This document shows, in pieces, positions 62,401 through 64,000 of a stretch of DNA of 64,000 nt; within the stretch, counting starts at the first letter, position 1; each line of letters begins with the position of its first letter. Below the pieces are notes generated by a model. That model was not told the DNA's origin and ran no database searches. It was given only the letters and a program-made list of their open reading frames with translations. A program made the position numbers and the translations under genes. The DNA is from Takifugu bimaculatus (taxonomy: Eukaryota; Chordata; Actinopteri; Tetraodontiformes; Tetraodontidae). The DNA is taken from contig CP034976.1 of NCBI GenBank assembly GCA_004026145.2, forward strand, positions 7,666,678-7,730,677, in the 5' to 3' direction.

Positions 62401-64000
62401 CCAAGCCCAAGTTACTCTTGCAGAGGAAGCAGAAAGAGATATAGTCCTCAGTTTGACATATTATACTCCATGAGCAACCACCTCCTGTTAACACAGAATA
62501 ACATATTATGAAATAAATCATATTGGTTGTGAATGCCTGTTCATTCTAGTAAAAATTAATTTTCTGTTTCAAGGTTGAGAGTGCAGGTCTTATCAGCCAC
62601 CCACCCTGGAAGCTAAAGTTAATCCAGCTATATGAGACTCAGAGGGTCCGTCACGGCATGATGGCCCTTGGACCCAGTGGAGCTGGAAAAACAACTTGTA
62701 TCCATACGTTGATGAAAGCTATGACCGGTAGGGCTGTATGCATAAACATATTTAGAAAGTGAGCCCATGAATCCTACAGTTGTGCTTCAGTACATCATGT
62801 GTGGTAAATCTAGTGAGCCTGGTCAGAGACTACATTATTTCTGTCGCCTCTTTTCCTCTCTCAGCATGTGGTCATCCTCACAAAGAGATGCGCATGAATC
62901 CCAAAGCCATCACGGCGCCTCAGATGTTTGGCCGACTGGATGTGGCCACAAATGACTGGACTGACGGAATATTTTCTACGCTCTGGAGGAAAACTTTGAG
63001 GGCAAAGAAAGGTGAGAAACATGAGAAGTTACATGAAATGACAAACGTACAAACACCTTCTCATCATTTCCGTATTTGAGAGACTTAAATGCTTCTTTGT
63101 TTCTGTAATGATAAGAATGTGGTATGCAATTTTCCAATAGATTTTTCTTCATTCTTCTCCATAGGAGAGAACATCTGGATTGTCTTGGATGGACCAGTGG
63201 ATGCCATCTGGATTGAGAACTTAAACTCAGTTTTGGACGACAATAAAACTCTAACCCTGGCCAATGGAGACCGCATACCCATGGCTCCAAACTGTAAAGT
63301 GGCTTTTGAACCACATAACATTGACAATGCATCTCCGGCCACAGTGTCTCGTAACGGTATGGTGTTCATGAGCTCTTCTGTCCTCAATTGGAGCCCAATA
63401 CTGGAGGTGAGGTTAAAACATTTAGGCTGTAGGTTTTCCCTCCAAAACAGCTGATATTTTATTTACAGCCTGAATTTGGTGTAGAAGAAACAATCATTTA
63501 TGGTCAATGCAGTTGGAAAAATCCCATTTTTACAACGTTTAGGGTTGGCTGAAGAAACGATCCCCCCAGGAAGCTCAAGTGCTGCGGCAACTTTTCACAT
63601 CGTCCTTCTCCGACCTCTACAACTTTTGCAAACAGTCGCTGGAGTTCAAGATGGATATGCTGGAGGCCTTCGTCATCATGCAGTGCATCAACATGCTGCA
63701 AGGACTCATCCCAGCCAAGGTAAGGTTTCCAAACTTTTCAAAGCAAACAAACAAAGCTGTGAAACCCACAGGAAGTTGTTATTTTTCTACCGATCAACGG
63801 ATTTACTTAATGAATATCTTTACATTATAGGACCATGGTGGTGAGCTGTCCAGAGAACACTTGGAACGAGTGTATGTCTTTGCTTTAATGTGGAGCGTCG
63901 GTGCCCTGCTTGAGCTGGACGACAGGAAAAAGATGGAGGTCTGGCTCAGAGGGAACAGCGGCTTCTGTCTTAACTTACCAAATATTCCATCCGGCAGCGA
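44439..64000 (+). CDS. dnah5: dnah5, dynein axonemal heavy chain 5; 5' half of gene, 50 coding exons
   Basis: The outer-dynein-arm heavy chain hydrolyses ATP to bend motile cilia; loss of human DNAH5 causes primary ciliary dyskinesia. Fifty exons join in phase (apart from one extra base in exon 29) into about 2,526 codons of a protein of about 4,600. Order: N-terminal tail (1 to about 1,350), linker (about 1,370-1,800), AAA1 with P-loop GPAGTGK (about 1980-1986) and Walker B-like CFDEFNR (about 2030), and AAA2 with P-loop GPSGAGKTT (about 2262-2270). AAA3-AAA6, the stalk and the C-terminus lie beyond the window. The start at 44439 has an in-frame stop upstream (44403-44405) and G at -3. Its exon aligns with the human N-terminus (Q-L/I-W-K). 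DNAH8 is the close paralogue; linkage to trio and the tail sequence favour dnah5. The frame is broken at 54580-54583. Confidence 0.95.
44493..46149 (+). other. dnah5: dnah5 intron 1
   Basis: 1.66 kb with an X-box motif at 45792 and an A14 run near 45632. No other exon supported. Confidence 0.75.
45792..45804 (+). promoter_or_regulatory. dnah5: RFX X-box motif in dnah5 intron 1
   Basis: GTAACC-T-GGCAAC matches the consensus GTNRCC-N-RGYAAC at every position. It lies 346 bp upstream of exon 2, so it may be an intronic enhancer or mark a second promoter. Confidence 0.6.
46150..46284 (+). CDS. dnah5: dnah5 coding exon 2
   Basis: 45 codons, QKLKEEREAKRAQLDGRHDY then IFSIMASCLGLEKSDLEDAI. Acceptor ATTAG. 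The intron that follows begins with GC (CAG|GCAATA). Phase 0. Confidence 0.93.
46483..46567 (+). CDS. dnah5: dnah5 coding exon 3
   Basis: Reads LERTEQFFAADGLPHLMFFY. Acceptor GACAG, donor G|GTAACA. Leaves in phase 1. Confidence 0.94.
46700..46860 (+). CDS. dnah5: dnah5 coding exon 4
   Basis: Reads KNKVFVTDGKDEALTGVCVF then FTRTNTSKAITSENIHK. Acceptor GACAG, donor AAG|GTGAGT. Enters in phase 1 and leaves in phase 0. Confidence 0.95.
46861..47257 (+). other. dnah5 intron 4
   Basis: Nothing recognisable. Confidence 0.75.
47258..47476 (+). CDS. dnah5: dnah5 coding exon 5
   Basis: 73 codons, DVSFNMLDTREVGLLKSVEQ to SSQESLQEK. Acceptor TCTAG, donor AAG|GTAGGA. Phase 0. Confidence 0.96.
47581..47718 (+). 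CDS. dnah5: dnah5 coding exon 6
   Basis: 46 codons, ITLKKCESFDLKLLKEASDY to MKVWIKQIGR. Acceptor TTTAG, donor AGG|GTACGT. Phase 0. Confidence 0.95.
47800..47976 (+). CDS. dnah5: dnah5 coding exon 7
   Basis: 59 codons, VIAESEQLRMDSDDLGPRAE then LDYWKKRMSCCNYLLDQLKS. Start of the dynein N-terminal region 1 (DHC_N1). Phase 0. Confidence 0.96.
48054..48167 (+). CDS. dnah5: dnah5 coding exon 8
   Basis: 38 codons, TWQELDTRITDVFNEAKDNV then KYLYSLEKYYDPLYNSDP. Donor CCT|GTAAGA. Phase 0. Confidence 0.96.
48326..48433 (+). CDS. dnah5: dnah5 coding exon 9
   Basis: 36 codons, VSMVDAIPGLINAIRMIHTI to SLFVK. Acceptor CCCAG, donor AAG|GTAGCC. Phase 0. Confidence 0.96.
48506..48628 (+). CDS. dnah5: dnah5 coding exon 10
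   Basis: 41 codons, VSNQMITACKNYITNNGANS then IWDQPQQVVGDKIKAAIHLN. Donor CAG|GTACCT. Phase 0. Confidence 0.96.
48838..49044 (+). CDS. dnah5: dnah5 coding exon 11
   Basis: 69 codons, EYQRYFQRAKDKTESSPSEK to NIEGLETTATRFQ. Acceptor CCTAG, donor CAG|GTGAGT. Phase 0. Confidence 0.96.
49045..49831 (+). other. dnah5 intron 11
   Basis: The exon 11 frame stays open about 207 nt into this intron, and a 27-nt AG...GT segment at 49192-49218 looks like a microexon. Human DNAH5 as I recall it has no matching residues. Confidence 0.7.
49832..49939 (+). CDS. dnah5: dnah5 coding exon 12
   Basis: 36 codons, TIVTNMKKKHYSFLDHRRNT to FCKSTSELN. The following intron starts AAC|GCAAGT, a GC donor. Phase 0. Confidence 0.95.
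50052..50137 (+). CDS. dnah5: dnah5 coding exon 13
   Basis: Reads YQLKNFMETTLGKIQNTESA then LIVLKQFE. Acceptor TTCAG, donor AG|GTAAGT. Leaves in phase 2. Confidence 0.95.
50237..50259. repeat. AT-rich perfect palindrome
   Basis: 10-bp arms TACATGTATA and TATACATGTA around a 3-nt loop in dnah5 intron 13. Confidence 0.85.
50374..50581 (+). CDS. dnah5: dnah5 coding exon 14
   Basis: Reads LGIPDLGIDETYQQLLQSYS and later RNLPPVGGRILWARQLYSKI. Acceptor CTCAG, donor CAG|GTTTTT. Enters in phase 2 and leaves in phase 0. Confidence 0.96.
50666..50779 (+). CDS. dnah5: dnah5 coding exon 15
   Basis: 38 codons, QPGVLNSPRAKTVIRSYNRL to YHRTWIAQ. Donor CAG|GTAACG. Phase 0. Confidence 0.96.
50864..51070 (+). 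CDS. dnah5: dnah5 coding exon 16
   Basis: 69 codons, MEETQACLQVSLLVRSPETG then ELFVNLDPQILTQIGEVKCM. Donor CAA|GTAAGT. Phase 0. Confidence 0.96.
51138..51218 (+). CDS. dnah5: dnah5 coding exon 17
   Basis: 27 codons, LMLNENKRVRAKIQPTFEQL to HVAK. Acceptor TGCAG, donor AAG|GTAATT. Phase 0. Confidence 0.95.
51219..51540 (+). other. dnah5 intron 17
   Basis: AT-rich, with a T10 run near 51459. Nothing else. Confidence 0.75.
51541..51631 (+). CDS. dnah5: dnah5 coding exon 18
   Basis: Reads VDKAIQPGLSFLNWTYLNID then KYLACISKAL. Acceptor TGCAG, donor G|GTAAGC. Leaves in phase 1. Confidence 0.96.
51722..51867 (+). CDS. dnah5: dnah5 coding exon 19
   Basis: Reads DLELLMDRANDLVEMRIDAV to TCEEFVRTTR. 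Acceptor CCCAG, donor AGG|GTAAAA. Enters in phase 1 and leaves in phase 0. Confidence 0.96.
52073..52226 (+). CDS. dnah5: dnah5 coding exon 20
   Basis: Reads DLCIKQAQVLNAKSSLVEEA then ANELIHMLLEFDNNQKEESE. Acceptor TGTAG, donor G|GTATGT. Leaves in phase 1. Confidence 0.96.
52326..52577 (+). CDS. dnah5: dnah5 coding exon 21
   Basis: 84 codons. Contains a basic patch RKRKKKDLTEVMEEEAKKLL and LRLTRSNLEMLRKRIEQPSV. Acceptor TTCAG, donor G|GTGCAG. Phase 1 at both ends. Confidence 0.95.
52765..52961 (+). CDS. dnah5: dnah5 coding exon 22
   Basis: Reads FKVNVTLSIPNIATVPTLEE then VQQALNRGVGFIVSVSRGVA. Acceptor TGTAG, donor AAG|GTGTGT. Enters in phase 1 and leaves in phase 0. Confidence 0.95.
53080..53170 (+). 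CDS. dnah5: dnah5 coding exon 23
   Basis: Acidic segment KKLNERRLAALKQDTSESDT then EDGTSCKSLN. Acceptor TGCAG, donor G|GTATCT. Leaves in phase 1. Confidence 0.93.
53288..53427 (+). CDS. dnah5: dnah5 coding exon 24
   Basis: Reads EDSISDKTSVTQVIPFQARN then YYKSVSENKEITKLLSVLSS. Acceptor TTCAG, donor AAG|GTTTAC. Leaves in phase 0. Confidence 0.95.
53507..53583 (+). CDS. dnah5: dnah5 coding exon 25
   Basis: Reads EVMAALHSFNSYHHIWKKDR then EDAMR. Acceptor AGCAG, donor AA|GTATGA. Leaves in phase 2. Confidence 0.94.
53665..53789 (+). CDS. dnah5: dnah5 coding exon 26
   Basis: Reads FIQDSPTLSEFESQIIFYRN then LEMQISAEPEYIVVGALALF. Acceptor TACAG, donor G|GTAATA. Enters in phase 2 and leaves in phase 1. 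Confidence 0.96.
53936..54171 (+). CDS. dnah5: dnah5 coding exon 27
   Basis: 79 codons. Reads VDLKLALTSETKSWMADYGA and ends DHQITIDFQVGPIE. Very close to human DNAH5 as I recall it. Leaves in phase 0. Confidence 0.97.
54266..54484 (+). CDS. dnah5: dnah5 coding exon 28
   Basis: 73 codons, ESYAMLHKYGLSVAKEEADK to CHQFYLDYEK. The frame is intact up to the donor AAG|GTAAAT. Phase 0. Confidence 0.97.
54574..54637 (+). CDS. dnah5: dnah5 coding exon 29, frameshifted by one extra base
   Basis: The exon is 64 nt where 63 is expected. It enters in phase 0 and reads DGP. After the CCCC run (54580-54583) the conserved residues PMVLGIAPQDASDRLIMFQ appear only in the next frame, and exon 30 again needs phase 0. 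In the entry frame a TAG is met 15 codons later. Splice sites (CTTTAG and CAG|GTTTGT) look normal. Confidence 0.9.
54735..54973 (+). CDS. dnah5: dnah5 coding exon 30, linker start
   Basis: Reads NRFDNLFRKYITYTGGEELF then GIPVTQYPQLLDIKKQLILL. Start of the DHC_N2 linker region. Leaves in phase 2. Confidence 0.97.
55073..55220 (+). CDS. dnah5: dnah5 coding exon 31, linker
   Basis: Reads CRKLPGAMKEWQAFLDLKQT then IDDFNECCPLLELMSNKAMM. Enters in phase 2 and leaves in phase 0. Confidence 0.97.
55319..55411 (+). CDS. dnah5: dnah5 coding exon 32, linker
   Basis: 31 codons, VTGRNFEVETETFKLRNIME then APLLKYKEEIE. The acceptor TCAAG has A at -3. Phase 0. Confidence 0.96.
55487..55686 (+). CDS. dnah5: dnah5 coding exon 33, linker
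   Basis: Reads DICISAVKERDIEQKLKLVI then AEWDNKTFTFGSFKNRGELL. Leaves in phase 2. Confidence 0.97.
55766..55919 (+). CDS. dnah5: dnah5 coding exon 34, linker
   Basis: Reads YNTPFKPQIQKWVQNLSNTT and ends VFVGGDIAKQLPK. Enters in phase 2 and leaves in phase 0. Confidence 0.97.
56035..56198 (+). CDS. dnah5: dnah5 coding exon 35, linker
   Basis: Reads EAKRFSNIDKSWVKIMMRAH then EMPNVVQSCVGDETMGQLLP. Leaves in phase 2. Confidence 0.97.
56308..56464 (+). CDS. dnah5: dnah5 coding exon 36, linker
   Basis: Reads YLEKKRLLFPRFFFVSDPAL then LEILGQASDSHTIQAHLLNI. Classic dynein linker signature. Leaves in phase 0. Confidence 0.97.
56558..56770 (+). CDS. dnah5: dnah5 coding exon 37, linker end
   Basis: 71 codons, VYDRILAISSREGETIDLER to INFLNSFPAQ. 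Phase 0. Confidence 0.97.
56931..57155 (+). CDS. dnah5: dnah5 coding exon 38
   Basis: 75 codons, VGLLGIQIIWTRDSEEALSN to TIHVHQRDIFDDL. Donor TTG|GTGAGT. Phase 0. Confidence 0.97.
57156..58066 (+). other. dnah5 intron 38, pyrimidine-rich
   Basis: The last 500 nt or so (about 57570-58066) are strongly C/T-biased. No gene seen. Confidence 0.8.
58067..58239 (+). CDS. dnah5: dnah5 coding exon 39, entry to AAA1
   Basis: Reads FEWLKQCRFYFDEERDKMLI then FLGCTERLVITPLTD. Human has CHMHIKSPM where this exon has CRLNVRSRT. Donor AG|GTGAGG. Leaves in phase 2. Confidence 0.96.
58240..59276 (+). other. dnah5 intron 39
   Basis: 1.04 kb, AT-rich. No gene or clear repeat. Confidence 0.75.
59277..59347 (+). 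CDS. dnah5: dnah5 coding exon 40, AAA1 P-loop first half
   Basis: Reads CYITISQALGMSMGGAPAGP then AGT. The Walker A motif GPAGTGKTE is cut by the next intron after the first base of its last glycine codon. Donor G|GTACAA. Enters in phase 2 and leaves in phase 1. Confidence 0.96.
59562..59669 (+). CDS. dnah5: dnah5 coding exon 41, AAA1 P-loop second half
   Basis: Reads KTETVKDMGRCLGKYVVVFN then CSDQMDFRGLGRIYK. The P-loop lysine is present. Phase 1 at both ends. Confidence 0.97.
59840..60027 (+). CDS. dnah5: dnah5 coding exon 42, AAA1 Walker B
   Basis: Reads GLAQSGAWGCFDEFNRIELP and ends NPEFGMFLTM. The acidic Walker B pair in CFDEF is intact. Enters in phase 1 and leaves in phase 0. Confidence 0.97.
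60110..60182 (+). repeat. possible LINE 3' tail remnant
   Basis: TTGGCAATAAAG followed by a short (TTCC)n tail resembles the 3' end of common fish LINEs as I recall them. Only a fragment. Confidence 0.35.
60750..60890 (-). repeat. degenerate teleost dispersed repeat, reverse orientation
   Basis: Contains GGGGATGCTGGAGATTATCC, then a worn GGGTATAC segment and CATTCACTCACAAACCCACA. This is the reverse complement, in order, of the same family as 23217-23465. Heavily worn. Confidence 0.5.
61188..61382 (+). CDS. dnah5: dnah5 coding exon 43, AAA1
   Basis: 65 codons, NPGYAGRQELPENLKINFRT to KLCEEQLSKQ. The NPGYAGR motif is invariant in dyneins. Phase 0. Confidence 0.98.
61383..61754 (+). other. 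dnah5 intron 43
   Basis: Nothing recognisable. Confidence 0.75.
61755..61889 (+). CDS. dnah5: dnah5 coding exon 44
   Basis: 45 codons, [20 protein letters not shown] then KRANPTDTESTIVMRVLRDM. Phase 0. Confidence 0.98.
62023..62130 (+). CDS. dnah5: dnah5 coding exon 45
   Basis: 36 codons, IDEDEPLFLSLIEDLFPGIQ then LDKAGYPELEAAIDSQ. Phase 0. Confidence 0.97.
62131..62573 (+). other. dnah5 intron 45
   Basis: A purine-rich stretch at about 62195-62275, otherwise nothing. Confidence 0.75.
62574..62727 (+). CDS. dnah5: dnah5 coding exon 46, AAA2 P-loop
   Basis: Reads VESAGLISHPPWKLKLIQLY, later GMMALGPSGAGKTTCIHTLM. The Walker A motif GPSGAGKTT is complete. The acceptor TCAAG has A at -3. Leaves in phase 1. 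Confidence 0.97.
62865..63011 (+). CDS. dnah5: dnah5 coding exon 47, AAA2
   Basis: Reads CGHPHKEMRMNPKAITAPQM then FGRLDVATNDWTDGIFSTLW. Phase 1 at both ends. Confidence 0.98.
63165..63406 (+). CDS. dnah5: dnah5 coding exon 48, AAA2 Walker B
   Basis: Reads ENIWIVLDGPVDAIWIENLN and ends SSSVLNWSPILE. Enters in phase 1 and leaves in phase 0. Confidence 0.98.
63543..63719 (+). CDS. dnah5: dnah5 coding exon 49, AAA2
   Basis: 59 codons, GWLKKRSPQEAQVLRQLFTS to NMLQGLIPAK. Acceptor TTTAG, donor AAG|GTAAGG. Phase 0. Confidence 0.97.
63831..64000 (+). CDS. dnah5: dnah5 coding exon 50, partial at window edge
   Basis: Reads DHGGELSREHLERVYVFALM then WSVGALLELDDRKKMEVWLR and runs off the right edge. 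Acceptor TATAG. Phase 0. Confidence 0.95.

Noticed and set aside
44439..64000. Assignment to dnah8 instead of dnah5
   Set aside because: The tail exons, for example around NNGANSIWDQPQ and LVEEAANELIHMLLEF, and the trio linkage fit DNAH5 better.
1..64000. CRISPR arrays, operons, bacterial terminators, rRNA
   Set aside because: None seen. Repeats are microsatellites and worn transposons, and gene structure is eukaryotic.

Overview
The window is vertebrate nuclear DNA, most probably from a teleost fish. It has long introns with GT-AG splice sites, many CA/TG microsatellites, worn copies of repeats typical of fish genomes, and two large genes whose exons read as close orthologues of human TRIO and DNAH5. 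The two genes are head to head, as I recall TRIO and DNAH5 to be on human 5p15.2, but here only 3.9 kb separates their coding starts. There is no sign of bacterial, phage or organelle sequence.

Left part (1-40540, minus strand): the 5' half of trio, a Rho guanine nucleotide exchange factor. I place 23 coding exons whose phases join without a break: exon 1 (40471-40540) inside a CpG-rich promoter, a 22 kb first intron, exons 2-5 for the CRAL-TRIO/Sec14 domain, and exons 6-23 for the spectrin-repeat rod. The gene runs off the left edge in exon 23 (about 1,150 codons seen). Its DH-PH, SH3, Ig and kinase domains lie outside.

Middle (40541-44438): the shared 5' intergenic region. It holds the trio CpG island, a perfect RFX X-box-type motif at 41878 followed by a small CpG-dense segment with an orphan start codon, and a TATA-like box at 44381 in front of dnah5.

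Right part (44439-64000, plus strand): the 5' half of dnah5, the axonemal outer-arm dynein heavy chain. I place 50 coding exons (about 2,526 codons) covering the N-terminal tail, the linker, AAA1 (P-loop at about residues 1980-1986) and AAA2 (P-loop at about 2262-2270). The gene runs off the right edge inside an exon. Two introns appear to use GC donors. Exon 29 carries one extra C (a CCCC run at 54580-54583) that breaks the frame, so this copy either has an assembly error or is a mutant or pseudogenised allele. A second X-box motif lies in dnah5 intron 1.

The two genes do not share a pathway. Trio acts in actin and Rho-GTPase signalling in the cytoplasm, and Dnah5 powers motile cilia. I found no clearly new multi-gene system. 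The points most worth checking are the dnah5 frameshift, the X-box with the orphan exon, the long UG repeat touching the trio exon 11 splice acceptor, and a near-perfect 24-bp hairpin in a trio intron.
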